Assembly (NCBI RefSeq): GCF_048544455.1
Contig: NC_133537.1
Span: 66,036,134-66,100,133, forward strand
Length of the DNA stretch: 64,000 bases
Origin: Silene latifolia
Lineage: Eukaryota; Streptophyta; Magnoliopsida; Caryophyllales; Caryophyllaceae
Direction: 5' to 3'
Shown here: positions 34,969-47,518 of the stretch, in pieces
How the letters are laid out: each line of letters begins with the position of its first letter
Numbering within the stretch: the stretch's first letter is position 1
The notes under the pieces: model-generated
Databases searched by the model: none
The model's input: only the letters and a program-made list of their open reading frames with translations
What the model was told of the DNA's origin: nothing
Position numbers and translations under genes: made by a program

Positions 34969-36929
34969 GCTTGATTCAAAATAAGAATTTCATAAAGAAA
35001 AAAAAAAGAATTCTTACCTCGAACACGAGTTGCAATGTTCGCTCATGTTGCTAATGCTTCACTGCACAGTTGCCAAGAGAACAGCTTTACTCGGGGCCAA
35101 ACCGGGACTTGCCATAACCGCTTCCAAAGGCAGATCTCTCTGCTCCGGTCAGAGGCACCACTCATGTCCACACCATCCCCCCCAGCGAGAAGCTTTTAGG
35201 CAGATTTCACTGTGTACACGCCGTCTTTTTCCATCCTCCAATACTATATATCGCTAGGCCGATGTTAGCTCACACGAATATTAACAATACGGTCCATCTC
35301 AAATGGCAAAAAAACACTTGTTATCAGCTCCATGTCCCAGCCATTGCCCGCGGTCAGCAGCTCCGACACAAACATCTCCTCATTACCAGCCGCACACGGG
35401 GAGATAACTCGTCCCGTATGGGTCCCAGGTAACCACGCATCTCGCCAAACCTTTGTCGAAATGCCGTCCCCAATCCTCCTTCGCATACCTCTATCCAGGA
35501 CCATTCGAGCTTCAACTAGACCACGCCATATGTAACTCGGATTGTGTCCTAGAGTAGCCATCATAAAATCACCATTTGGATAGTATCTAGCCCGCATCAC
35601 TTGCTCCCACAAACTGCCAGCCTCTGTGGTTAGCCTCCATGCTTGCTTACCAAGAAGAGCAAGATTAAACAGCTTAAAATCCCGAAACCCCATTCCCCCC
35701 ATTCCCTTGGGTTGACAAAGCTTCTTCCACGTGACCCAACTTATACCTCTCTTGCCTTCCTCATGGTTCCACCAGAAGTGCGACATCATTGAACGTAGCT
35801 CATCACAGAAATTTGCAGGAATTTTAAACACACTCATAACGTAGGTAGGGAGTGAATTGGCCACAGCCTTTAATAGAACCTCATTACCAGCCCTAGACAA
35901 GATTTTCCCGCGCCATCCCTGAAGCCGTTTACTTAGTTTATCCCGGATGATATATGTTAAAACTTTTTTAGAGCGGCCCACCACCGTAGAAAGTCCCAAA
36001 TAACGATGTTACTCCTCCACCTCAACTATCCCTATTCTACTAGCAATCCAACTCCTCCTATCCCTCGGCACCCCTTTGCTAAAAGAGACCGTAGTTTTAT
36101 CAAGGTTTACCAGCTGACCCGATGCCTGCTCATATCGCCTGAGAATAGCTGAGACCACATCTGCTTCCTCCCCTGTAGCTTTCACAAAAAATAGGCTATC
36201 GTCGGCGAATAAAAGGTGAGAAATAGGTGGTGCACCCGCCGAGATACGCACCCCATGTAAAGCTCCTATCTCCGTCGCTCGCCGCAGTTGATGAGAAAGA
36301 ATTTCAGCACACAATATAAAGAGATACGGAGATAATGGGTCGCCTTGTCGTAGTCCTCTCGATGGCCTAAACTCTCTTGACGGGTGCCTATTAATTAGAA
36401 CCGAAAAAGACACCGTCGTCATGCACGCCATCACTCTGTTTACCCACCCTCTATCCAAACCGAAAGCAACAAGAACACGCTGCAAGAATCTCCATTCAAC
36501 GCGGTCATATGCCTTTGCCATATCAAGCTTTATAGCCATGTACCCCTTTGTTCCCTTCGAGTTCATCATGTGATGAAAGATCTCAAAAGCTATCATAATA
36601 TTATCAGTAATAGCCCTTCCCGGAGTAAAAGCACTTTGATTAACTGAGACGATGTCACCCAAAAATTGCTTCAGTCTATTTGCCAACACATTCGAGACTA
36701 ATTTATAAACCACATTGCAAAGACTAATAGGCCGGAAGTCACGAATTTTATCCGGAGCTTTTTTCTTTGGGATCAAAACAATATTAGTTTTATTAATATC
36801 CCTCGGTGATAGCTCGCCACGAAGAACAGCAAGGACCGTCCCAATGACCGTTGGCCCAATCGTATTCCAGTAAGATTGATAAAAAAGAAGATTCATACCG
36901 TCTGGACCCGGAGCCTTTAATGGATGCAT
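34969..36929 (-). pseudogene. LINE reverse transcriptase and zf-RVT region, broken
   Basis: 36009-36929 holds the RT core (HPLKAPGPDGMNLLFYQSYW, NRLKQFLGDIVSVNQSAFTP, RGLRQGDPLSPYLFILCAEI, and the active-site LLFADDSLFF). 35265-35999 continues in another frame (WRGKILSRAGNEVLLKAVAN, WVTWKKLCQPKGMGGMGFRD). 34969-35264 encodes the zf-RVT region in scraps, with two stops and frame changes. Translation also suggests the ORF extends 5' to about 37075. Confidence 0.85.
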
Positions 36930-37093
36930 TTGGTTAAGAGCCTCGATAACCTCATCATCACAATAGTCATGCTACAGCATATCGTTCATGGGGTCCGTCA
37001 CTCTCGTCTCCAAGCCCTGGAAGATGGTCTCGTCATCAGTCGGGTTTGACGTCGAGAATAGCTCTGTAAAATAATTATTGACGTCGAGAATAG

Positions 37094-37569
37094 TTCAAAA
37101 TGTTAACAACGATTTATTTAAGAAGAACCGTTGTCAAAGTTTCATCAATTGATAAATATAACAACGGTTTAGCACGCAATAAAACCGTTGTTAAATTTTA
37201 ACATTTAATTAAATAAGATAACGAAATGAACCGTTATCATATATAATATTTAACAACGGTTTTGGAACCACTAAACCGTTGTCAATAGTAAACTAGGACA
37301 ACAGGTTTGAAACCGTTCTTAATATTTAATAACGGTTTCTTAAAAGTATACCCGTTGCCATAAACATATTTAACAACAGTTTTATAACGGTTCTTGAGTT
37401 GTGATAACGGTATTATAAATCCGTTATTGATTTTATATAACGGTCGCGTGTTTGTATACAACCGTGGTATATATTTACCAACAGTCGTTACAATAACGGT
37501 TCTGTGTTTCTATTTAATAACGGTAATTGCGTTATCTGACCGTTATTGAAGGTCTTATTAGGCGTAGTG
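37094..37569. repeat. CACTA-A right subterminal repeats and terminus
   Basis: More than a dozen AACAACGGTTT or AATAACGGTT words occur, most followed 10-20 bp later by the inverse AAACCGTTGTT, e.g. AACAACGGTTTAGCACGC then AATAAAACCGTTGTTAAA. The array ends GGTCTTATTAGGCGTAGTG at 37569, the inverse of a CACTA terminus. It directly adjoins the open Ogre integrase frame. Confidence 0.88.
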
Positions 37570-39555
37570 CTACTAAGATGAAACAATGGACTTCTGTCCC
37601 AGTTGGAGTGATATTCCCGATGATGTCTATTCCCCAAGCAGAAAATGGCCAAGGAGATGTCATGGTATATAGCATTGAAGGAGGGACATGTTGCACATTC
37701 CCGAAGATCTGGCAGTTGTGACAATGCCTGGCGTATTTGATGCAATCTGACTCCATTGTCGTCCAGTAATACCCTGGACGCGTAATTTTCTTTGCCATCA
37801 TGGGGCCACTCATGTGAGGACCGCATTCTCCGTCGTGAACTTCTTCTATTATTTTCCGTGCCTGTGAATGATCAAGGCAACGCAAGAAGACACCAAGGGG
37901 TGCTAGACTTTCACTTCGGATTTTCCAGGATCCAGTGATTTGGTTAATGATCAAGGATGAGTCCCCATGAACTCGAAGGTTCTTAATGCCTAAACTTACT
38001 GCTGCTTATAGACCAATGAGGCAAGCTTCGTACTCTGCTGCATTATTTGTCACCTCGAAGTTGAGTTTGATAGAAAGTGGTGTATGCTCGCCTTCAGGAT
38101 AAATGAGCAACACTCTTATTCTGAATCCTCTCAAATTAGATGCCCCATCAAAGTAAAGATCCCAAGAATCTGTATTGGTTTTTAAAATATCCTTATCTGG
38201 AAACGACCACATGTCTATTGCCTGCGTATCGTCGATAGGATTATCTGGGAAGAATTCAGCCACGTCACGTCCCTTTATGACTTTCAAAGGTACGTATTTG
38301 AGATTGAATTTTGAGAGCATTAAGGCCCATCTTGCCAAGCGTCCATTGAGGACGGGTTTCTAGAAGAGGTATTTGACGGGATCCATTTTGGAATACACTT
38401 TGACCGAGTAGCTAAGCATGTAATGGCGTAGCTTCTTTGTTGCCCACACAAGAGCAAGGCATGTCTTCTCGAGAGGTGTATACTTAATCTCGTACTCCAT
38501 GAATTTCTTACTAAGGTAGTAGATAGCTTTCTCTTCTTTTCCAACAGTCGGCGCGAGCATAGCCCCATGGTTGTTTCGGTGACTGTGTGGTATAAACCAA
38601 GAGGTTGATATAGTTGGGGAGGCATTAGCACTGGTGGCTTGGCAAATATCTCCTTTATCCTGTCAAATGCCTTTTGACAGTCATCGTTCCATATGGTATG
38701 GTCCGTTTTCTTGAGCTTTTTGAGGATAGGCTCGCAAATCATCGTGAGTTTCGATATGAATCGGCTTATGTACTGCACTTTGCCCAGAAATCCCCTAACC
38801 TCCTTCTCTGTTTGGGGTTGTGGCATCTCGATTAAGGCCTTGATTTTGGATGGATCAATTTCTATTCCCCTCTGGCTGACGACGTATCCCAGAAGCTTGC
38901 CTGACGTTACTCCGAATGCATATTTTTGAGGATTGAGCCTCATGTTGTACTTGCGCAACCTGAGGAAGAATTTGCGAAGGTTGTCGATGTGCCCTTTCCT
39001 ATCCTTAGATTTGATGATCATGTCATCTACTTACACCTCCACTTCTTTATGCATCATGTCATGTAGCAAAGTAGTCGCAGTGCGTTGGTATGTAGCCCCA
39101 GCATTGATTAGCCCGAATGGCATAACAATATAGCAGTATGTGCCCCACTGAGTGACGAAGGCTGTCTTGTGCATATCTTCTCTGGCCATTTTGATTTGGT
39201 TATACCCTGCATACCCGTCCATGAAGGATAACAACGCGTGATCTGCTGTATTATCTACCAATATATCGATGTGTGGTAGAGGAAAGTCGTCTTTAGGACT
39301 CGCTTTGTTCAAGTCTCTGAAATCAACACAAACCCGGATTCGCCCATCCTTTTGAGGCACAAGGACTATGTTAGCCACCCAGTCTGAATACTCGGAAACT
39401 TTGATGAATCCGACTTTGAATTTCTTATCGACTTCTTCTTTAATCTTAAGAGGCCACTCTGTCTTCATCCGACGAAGCTTCTGTTTCACGGGTTTGAATC
39501 CTGGCTTAATTGGAAGGCGATGTTCAGCGATGTCCCTGTCGATCTCTGGCATGTC
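37570..39555 (-). pseudogene. Ogre RT, RNase H, second RNase H and integrase N-terminus
   Basis: 39031-39552 is the RT N-terminus (PVKQKLRRMKTEWPLKIKEE, VCVDFRDLNKASPKDDFPLP, MPFGLINAGATYQR). The frame continues at 38320-39021 (RT C-terminus), but the Tyr codon of the YVDD active site is a stop (about 39028). 38360-38560 is RNase H. 38006-38338 holds the second RNase H (LYFDGASNLRGFRI, VTNNAAEYEACLIGL). 37532-37954 goes from its end (SSLIINQITGSWKI in the reading) into the integrase zinc finger (HDGECGPHMSG, CHNCQ) and core start (WGIDIIGNITPTG). The frame ends at ILVA at 37570. The short gap between the second RNase H and integrase suggests an internal deletion. Confidence 0.85.
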
Positions 39556-39560
39556 CTTGT

Positions 39561-40822
39561 TATTAGTTATTTAGACCAAATTAATACTCATCTTATGATA
39601 TCAAAATTACAAATTAATTTTAGGTGGTCTAAATCTACATGCATGCAAAGCAAAATATAAAAGAGATGGTATTAAACCATCTTAAGACAAAAATTCCTTA
39701 CATTGTTATAAGGCAAAATGGGCACAACTCAAGGACTCCTTCCTTGATGTTGTTCTTGTGCTAATGAAATAAGGATGATCCTCCAACACCTTAATTACCA
39801 AAGTAGGTAATCTCCTAAGGTGGCACCCAAGATAAACCCAAAATACTACTAAAATACTAACAAGGTAAATGTAGTAGTAACCTTGAATATTTGTATATTT
39901 GATGTACTAATTAATATTATTACCTTGATAATATTATTAGTTTACTTTTATATGTGTTCATTGTAAAAGGATGAACAAAATAGGAAGAAAAATATGGTCT
40001 ATTGATGGTGTATATGAACCATCCACAACAAGCACACAAAGACCAATTTTTCTTCAAATTTCCAACCTTAGAAATGATGGAAGGACTTAGGCATATATAG
40101 GCATGCAAATGTATACAATTCACATACAAATGCTAGTGTATAAAAATCTGTCCAAATGGTCCCCTCCGGATCCATTTCGATTTTCGACATTTGCCCCACA
40201 AATACTTACAAGTCTTATATTTAATTATCTGACATAATTAAATATTAATTTGATTATTTAACACTTAAATAATATAAATTAACTACCAATGACTACTTAA
40301 CTATTAAGTAATCATAAGACCATTTTATCAACATACAATGTGTCAATATTATCCCAATTAGCTAATTTTACAACCTCTTGTAAAATATAAATAGCTAATT
40401 AATTCCACCTCAAAACATATACACATATCGCATAAAATTAATTAATTAAACATTAATTAATAAATTCTAAATTATTAATTTATTACTTAAATATCACATA
40501 ATTAAATAATAAATCTTCCCTGCCCGAGTTCGTAACCCGTCATCAAATAATACTTTTACGTGACTAAGTCAAATAATACAAGAAATTAATTATCTCGTTC
40601 TCATCAAACAATTAATTCATTCTATTTGGGCTTCATCCTATAGGTGTGACTTAAAGGGATCAGCTGATCAACGCCGTCACACGACAGTAATGTCAAACTC
40701 TAGTCAGCCAATCATTACCGATTAACGATGACCAGCTGACAAATAAAAAGATAAATCCCTGATATTCCTTTTACGAGATTTAATGTGTAAACGCACTTAT
40801 TGTGGAGGACACTACTCTAACA
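39561..40822 (-). repeat. Copia 3' LTR
   Basis: It starts TATTAG on the plus strand, where the other LTR has TGTTAG (one substitution in the terminal dinucleotide), and ends CTAACA. It lacks about 44 bp present in the other LTR near 48098-48141. Beyond it, ATCTCCCACTTGTCC (40823-40837) is the inverse of the polypurine tract. Confidence 0.92.
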
Positions 40823-40837
40823 ATCTCCCACTTGTCC

Positions 40838-41587
40838 GACACAAGTGTGCGTTACCAATTCTCTTGTCCAATAATATCTCCCACTCAATGCAAGATGTCT
40901 TTCAGGTCGTTCTTGCACGTGATCATATCATAAAGTGGTTTCCTCGATCGAGAGAATGATCGTCGACCGGATAATCTACTATAGATCTCATCCGAGCGTG
41001 GCCACGCATTTTCAGTCACCTCTCCTCGAGTGGCCTTGAGATAAAATATGACATAAATGGACAATCCCGTTGACCTATCTTCTTCGTTCAATACAAATCA
41101 CAATGACCCGGTAAATGCTCATCGGCCTCCTTTTACGGTGCGACCTAGAACAAAAACCAAAGTCACCGGAAAACCGCACCAACTCAGACAAATAGTCACC
41201 AGTCTAAAGAATTGACTCGTAGGAATATATAGAAATCCTCGCTACGACCCAGCAACAAAAGGACTCTATAAACGGTTAATGTCCGACAAATCGTCTCACA
41301 ATCTGCCTATGTAACCGACCAGTCATCATTATGACCATATGACAGTCGAACCTGTCATCTATCGCCTTACAATCTAGTCACTCTGAGACGTCACCTCATT
41401 AAGTAACTAGGGACAAAATACAATGTTAATCCAGTTCACTTTAATAGAGTTCGACTTTGTCACTACAATCTATTTGGATAAAACAAAGTATATAAAAATT
41501 CAGATATAAAACTGAATGCAACGATAAATGTAATTATCATATATGAAATAATAAATACAATATCTTAATTATTACATATCATATAAT
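40838..41587 (-). other. Copia 3' non-coding region
   Basis: This is the stretch between the end of the RNase H ORF and the polypurine tract. No ORF can be supported. AATATCTCCCACTCAATGC near 40869-40887 resembles a second polypurine-like site. Confidence 0.6.
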
Positions 41588-43058
41588 TTACAACAGTTCT
41601 GGCATTCGTCTCAATCCCATCAAAACTGCATGACTATCATGTTTGGCTTGAGACAAAGGTTTGGTTAAAGGATCAGTGATGTTGTCAGCTGTCCCAACCT
41701 TACAAACTGTAATTTCCTTCCTTTCGATTAAATCTCTAATTACATGAAATTTCCTAAGTACGTGTCTAGTCTTATTACTAGACTTGGGCTCTTTTGCTTG
41801 AAAAATAGCCCCGCTGTTATCACAATACAAAGTGATAGGATCCTCGGCGGTAGGAACTACTTTCAGTCCCTCTAAAAATTGCCTAATCCAAACAGCCTCC
41901 TTTGCAGCTTCAGAGGCTGCAATGTACTCAGCTTCCATTGTAGAATCAGCAGACACGGACTCTTTAAAACTTCTCCAACAAATCGCCCCTCCGTTCAACA
42001 AAAAAACAAAACCAGCCTGGGATTTTAAATCATCCCTATCGGTTTGGAAACTGGCATCCGTATAACCTCTTATATGTAATTCAGATTCTCCTCCAAACAC
42101 TAAGAATGAATCTTTAGTCCTTCTCAAGTACTTTAGAATATTCTTGACGGCTATCCAGTGACTCTCACCTAGAGTTTTCTGAAAACGACTCGTCATACTC
42201 AAAGCATACGAGACGTCAGGACGAGAACACATCATAGCATACATGATCGGTCCAACAGCGGAAACATAGGGAATTGATTTTATGCATTCAATATCCTTAG
42301 GCTCAGTAGGACACTGTAACTTACTCAAAGTGATCCCACTGCCCATAGATAGAAAACCTCTCTTGGAGTTTTCATATTGAATCGGTTAAGAATCTTATCG
42401 ATATAGGCTTCTTGACTCAATGCTAATATCCTTTTAGATCTATCCCTATAGATCCGGATACCCAAGATGCGCTGAGCTTCGCCCAAATATTTCATTTGGA
42501 AGTGATTTCCTAACCACTTCTTGACAGATGCAAGCATATCTACGTCATTCCTAATGAGTAATATGTCGTCCGAATAAAGAAGTAAGAAAACAACTTTACT
42601 CCCACTAAACTTCATGTATAAACATGGTTCCTCAACACTTCGAGAAAAACCATTCTGTTTAATAACATGATCAAAACGATGATTCCAACTCCTTGACGCT
42701 TGCTTAAGACCATAAATGGATCTCTTAAGTTTTCATAATTTGTTAGGATTTTTAGGATCCACAAAACCCTCAGGTTGTGTCATGAACACTTCCTCTTCCA
42801 GAAACCCATTCAAGAAAGCGGTTTTGACATCTATTTGCCATATCTCATAATCATGAAATGCAACAATCGCAAACATTATCCGAACAGATCTAAGCATAGC
42901 AACTGGTGAAAAAGTTTCATCATAGTGTAAACCATGAACCTGGGTGAAACCTTTTGCCACCAATCTAGCTTTGTAGACATCTTTATGTCCATCCATGCCG
43001 ATTTTAATCTTGAATATCCACTTACACTGAAGAGGTCAAACATCTTTAGGTAAGTCAA
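41588..43058 (-). pseudogene. Copia reverse transcriptase and RNase H, broken
   Basis: 42733-43058 gives the RT N-terminus (YKARLVAKGFTQVHGLHYDE, IDVKTAFLNGFLEEEVFMTQ). After a stop at about 42733 the frame resumes with the IYGLKQASRSWN region. 42325-42615 carries the active-site box YSDD instead of the usual YVDD, then LGIRIYRDRSKRILALSQEAY. 41588-42346 is the RNase H (YTDASFQTDRDDLKSQAGFV, ADSTMEAEYIAASEAAKEAV, HVLRKFHVIRDLIERKE). Frame changes near 42340 and 42620-42740 break the protein. Confidence 0.87.
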
Positions 43059-43284
43059 CCAGGTCCCATACCTGATTATCGTACATGGAATCCATTTCGG
43101 ATTGCATGGCCTCGAGCCATAGCTTAGAGTAAGAACTCATAATAGCTGCTTTGTAGGTCTTGGGTTCATCACTTTCCAAAAGTAAAACCTCATAGTCACC
43201 ATCTTCCTCGATGACACCAAGGTATCTATCAGGCTGACGACTAACCCTCTCTGACCTCCTAGGTTCAGAAGGAATAATAACCGA

Positions 43285-44396
43285 TTAAGACGTAGAAGGA
43301 ACATCTTTCTGTATTGTCATATCAGTTTGTGGCTCTTGAACTTCATCAAGTTCAAATTTTCTCCCACTCTGTCTTCTAGAAATAAACTCTTTTTCTAGAA
43401 AGACAACTTCACGAGCCACAAACACTTTGTTCTCGCTACTATTGTAGAAGTAATATCCACAAGTTTCCTTAGGGTAGCCTACAAAAATACATTTTTCAGA
43501 ACGAGGTGCAAGCTTATTGTCAGACTTGCTCTTGACATAAGCATCACAGCCCCATACTTTCATGTATCGCAGATTCGGGACTTTCCCTTTCCATATCTCA
43601 TACGGAGTTTTGTCAGTTCCTTTAGTGGGACTTTGATTAAGGAGCGTACAACAGATAAAATGGCAAAACCTCATAATGACTTAGGTAACTCTGTTTGACT
43701 CATCATTGATCGGACCATATCTAATAAAGTTCGATTCCTCCTTTCAGCCACACCATTTAATTGTGGTGTGCCAGGAGGAGTTAACTGGGATACAATACCA
43801 CAGTTTGTAAGGTTATCTCTAAAGTCATTACTTAAATACTCCCCACCATGATCTGATCGTAATGCTTTAATCTTCTTATTTAATTGGTTTTCTACTTCAT
43901 TCTGAAACTCTTTGAACTTATCAAAAGCTTCACTTTTATAGCTCATTAAGTAGATATACCCATATCTACTCATGTCATCGGTAAAAGTAATGAAATAGTC
44001 ATAATTACCTCTAGCAGTGACTGTCACTGGATCACATACATTGGTGTGTATTAAACCCAACAACTCACTAGCTCGAGATCCTTTTCCTAGAAAAGGTGAA
44101 CGAGTCATCTTGCCAAGAAGACAAGATTCGCATGTACCAAATGATTCGAAATCAAAAGGTTTAATTATACCAGCCGACACTAGTCTTTTAATGCGTTTCT
44201 CGTTAATGTGTCCTAATCGACAATGCCATAAATAAGATTGATCGGGATCACCTGTTTTGAATCTTTTATTATCTAAATGATAAACATCGTTGCAAGTATC
44301 TAGAATATAAATACCATTGATTGAAATAGCTTCGCTATATACAATCCCATTAAGGGAAAAAGTACAACGTTTGTCTTTAATTACAAAAGAAAAACC
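43285..44396 (-). pseudogene. Copia integrase, broken
   Basis: 43671-44180 carries the integrase zinc-finger end (GTCESCLLGKMTRSPFLGKG) and core (LGLIHTNVCDPV, ITFTDDMSRYGYIYLM, ALRSDHGGEYLSNDF, NGVAERRNRTLLDM). The catalytic D, D and E are visible. A GAG-pre-integrase-like section with the zinc-finger histidines is readable at about 44190-44396. 43285-43674 is the integrase C-terminal part (TPYEIWKGKVPNLRYMKVWG, CIFVGYPKETCGYYFY). One frame change separates them near 43672. Confidence 0.86.
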
Positions 44397-44861
44397 TTAT
44401 GTGTCTAACACAGATACTGATATTATATTTCTAGACAACGTTGGTACAAAATAACAATTATTAAGAAACAACTGCAACCCCGAAACTAAGTTAAGTACAT
44501 AAGTTCCTACTGAGACGGCGGCTACTTTAGACCCGTTACCCATTCGGAGATCAACATCACTCTTGTTTAGCTTTCTTATGCTTTTTAGGCTCTTCAAATG
44601 ATTGCACAAGTGAGAACCACAACCAGTATCTAATACCCAAGTTGTATTTGAAGCATAATTTATGTCTATCATAAAAGATTCGATTGAGAAATTACATGTT
44701 GGCTTCACAATGCCAGCTTTGATGTCATCCAAGTATTTCATGCAATTACGCCTCCAATGCCCCTTGTTATTACAGTAATTACAAGTATCTTTAAGAGGAT
44801 TACCCTTTATAGGTTTAGGCTTAGTAGAGCAAATCGCAATTGCTTTACCTTTGCCCTCCAC
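44397..44861 (-). pseudogene. Copia zinc knuckle and protease
   Basis: It contains a CCHC knuckle (CNYCNNKGHWRRNC) followed by the aspartic protease site WVLDTGCGSHLCNH and the GNGSKVAAVSVGTY stretch. The frame stops at 44397, a little before the expected continuation into integrase. Confidence 0.85.
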
Positions 44862-44889
44862 TTGTATGGGCTTCTTACCTGCATTCCTC

Positions 44890-45624
44890 TTAAACTGCTT
44901 CTTCCCCTACGTTTATCGCAAGCACATCTTTCCTTGTACTCCCACTCAATCCCATGTCCTTCTCTGCTTGCACAAGCAGAGAATGGAGCTCATGTAAACT
45001 CTTTCTCATGTTCTTCATATTATAATTTACCCTAAATTGGGTAAATCCTTTGACGTGCGAGAGAGAGTGGAGCACTCGATCCACCACAAGTTCGTCGGGG
45101 ATCTTGCATCCTAACCCCTCTAAAGTTTCCACGTACTCAATCATTTTAAGTACGTGTGAACTTACAGGTTGACCATCTTTGAGGTTAGCCTCAAAGAAAT
45201 GAATTGCGGTGTCATATTGAATTATTCTCGGGGCTTGAGAAAACATAGTTGAAAGCCTCGAGAATACTTCATGTGCATCACGAAACTTGACACATTGCCT
45301 TTGTAAAGCAGGATCCATTGAAAAAATCAAAACATTTTTAATTGCAGCGGATTCCTTTTGATAATTTGAAAAAGCCTCCCTTACATCGGCAGTGGCCCTA
45401 GTACTAGGCGAAGGGGGAGAGGGATCGACAAGGTAGCGTAATTTTCCATCACCTGCGGCAGCTAATCGAAGTTGTTCCTCCCAATCTTTAAAATTACTAC
45501 CGTCGGCTTTTAAAACATATTTGTCCATAAAAGAACGTAGCCATGAATCTCTAGCTATGATGACGGTTTCACTAATAGAAGTCATCGTGATTACTACAAA
45601 GGAAATTAAAGGAAAGATTAACAT
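44890..45624 (-). pseudogene. Copia gag
   Basis: A 244-aa frame; the probable start is the internal Met of MTSISETVIIARD (45585). It has the UBN2-type gag fold signature (FMDKYVLKADGSNFKDWEEQ, IHFFEANLKDGQPVSSHVLK). It ends in a stop just before the zinc-knuckle frame, so gag and protease are not joined as read. Confidence 0.83.
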
Positions 45625-47504
45625 TTATCGTCTAAAAAATTTTTAACTTGTGAAACTATTTTAACAAGTTCCCATTTATATAATGATCTCCCACTGAATT
45701 ATATAAATGATTCCAAGATCCAATTTTATATAAACACGGGCACGGTGGACCGATTCAATCCATATTTATATAAATTTGGTGAGTCAACATTTTGACTGAT
45801 TCTACTACTAGAACACTTGGTTGATGGATTTTCTTAAAATCTATCTTTTAGCCCAAGAATAAATATGGGCACGGTGGACCGATTCAACCCATATTTATCC
45901 CGTTGAGTCCAACCAATTTTCACGAGTAATAACTTTTATTACCCAACGTAAAAAGAGTGTACCTCGTTGATCCGAACCTACCTCTAATGAAGAAGGGATT
46001 CACAGGTGCTATTATTGGTAAGGCTTAATCTCAATTTTAAACAAATGTGAGAGATCTTATCAATTTAATTGTCTATCACTTTTAAGTGAACAAAATTGGT
46101 GAATGCTAGACGATTAAATCGATAACAACAAAAATTAAAACATGTAGTGACGATTTGGCATGAATGCATAAATAAACAAACAAGTCCTAATATGGCCACC
46201 TAGTTAATCTAATTAACTAAAATTATACATATCGGAAACCAACTCCTTGGTCCTTTAATCTTCATAAATTGGCCTCCTTCTTTAGGATTTCGGAACGCCT
46301 TTCCGAAAACACCGTCTTTATGAAAACTCCGTCTTTAGATGCTTTATTTAATTACTAATAATTAAATTACATAACAATATCCTATTATACAATTTGTAAT
46401 TAAAATTAAAATAAAACTATTAATTAATTACAAATTAGGCGATACGAAATCGCAATTAATTACAAAACAAATCGATATTCCCTTACATTACGGGAAATAC
46501 CAATTTCTACCTATGGCCATATTAGGAAAAATTACATAATTATAATGCTAAAAAAAAATATTCATCCAAATGAATAATAAAATGCATTATGGAAAATGAC
46601 ATGTCAAATCGTCTAACTTACCAACAACGATCATTTGAGCTTTCTTTGACGGAATTTTTACCAATAAAAATTCATAATCAATTCTTAAAACAATTTTAAG
46701 ATATGCTAATGAAACTAATCTGGTCTAATTTCAAAACAATTATTCTCACTAATTATCTTGAATTAATATGGGATTAAAACACAAATTATGACAAAAAGAC
46801 ATAATAATTCACAATTATTATGGAAAAATTTCATTTAATTATAAAATTTATGGAAAAAAAATTTCAAGGCCATGAAAATTCTGGTCTTATACCAAAAATG
46901 ACATGCAAGTGAAAATGTTTGTTTTAAAATTTATTTAAAACGATTTTACAATTTAATCGGTAAAACGGCAATTTTTATGATTTAATTCTAAACCAAACCA
47001 TAAAAATTGAAATAACTTAAAATAATTTTTTTTACATTTTGGAACAATTTCCAGGAGCTAAAAATTCAAAAATTTCGAGCCCAAAAATTAAATCAATATT
47101 TATTTGCAAAATAACCATTATTTACCAATTTTTATCAAATAAAAATCAATAAACTATCTAAATTAATCACATTAACTTAACGTAACTACTTATCTCATAA
47201 ATAGAATATGCATGTGGTTATTTTTAAATAAATATACATAAAATTAACATGCAACCCAATTTAATTAACTCTTAATTAATTTTAATGCATTTTTTATTCA
47301 ATTTTATGCCATTTTAAGTTATAAAAAATGGAAAAATATAACAAAAATCAAATTTTCGTCCTATATCATCCTAAGACCAGATTATTTACATGCAAGACCA
47401 TATTATGTGATAAAACTAATTTTAGTAACATAATATCAATTTTATTAATTTATCTCATAAATTACTAAAATAAATCTTAAGACAACATGCATGTATATAA
47501 CAAT
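45625..47504 (-). other. Copia 5' leader, AT-rich, no gene seen
   Basis: About 1.9 kb lie between the primer site and gag. The part next to gag has a repeated GGGCACGGTGGACCGATTCAA motif (about 45738 and 45869) with similar flanks, i.e. a short duplicated block. The remainder is very AT-rich with no supported ORF. Confidence 0.6.
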
Positions 47505-47516
47505 GCTCTGATACCA
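47505..47516 (-). other. Copia primer binding site (initiator Met tRNA)
   Basis: The minus strand reads TGGTATCAGAGC, a perfect match to the common initiator-Met site, two bases from the 5' LTR. Confidence 0.93.
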
Positions 47517-47518
47517 CT

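Larger units (their letters stand above)
34116..37080 (-). mobile_element. L1-type plant LINE, 5' truncated, minus strand
   Basis: A run of 12 T (34116-34127) is the poly-A tail read backwards. Upstream on the minus strand lie RNase H, a zf-RVT region and reverse transcriptase. The ORF2 frame runs back to about 37075, where it stops abruptly before the CACTA-A subterminal repeats, so the endonuclease and ORF1 are missing. I could not find a target duplication. Confidence 0.85.
1..37569 (+). mobile_element. CACTA-A: large CACTA (En/Spm) DNA transposon, left end outside window
   Basis: The right terminus is seen at 37569: read on the minus strand it begins CACTACGCCTAATAAGACC, a CACTA-type terminal inverted repeat, and about 475 bp of subterminal repeats precede it. 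Inside lie two genes on the plus strand, a TNP2-type transposase (1-2503) and a second spliced gene with a C-terminal Ulp1-type protease domain (3297-34043). The element lies inside the integrase of a minus-strand Ogre element: the Ogre frame is open up to 37570 and stops matching at the CACTA end. Nested inside are CACTA-B with its Tekay and Athila-A (5325-32682) and a LINE (34116 to about 37080). The left end and its TSD are not in the window, so the 3-bp TSD (expected CTA at 37570-37572) cannot be checked. Confidence 0.88.

Noticed and set aside
34433..34984. Plus-strand ORF of 183 aa
   Set aside because: Antisense shadow of the LINE RNase H frame on the minus strand; Ser/Pro-rich by codon complement.
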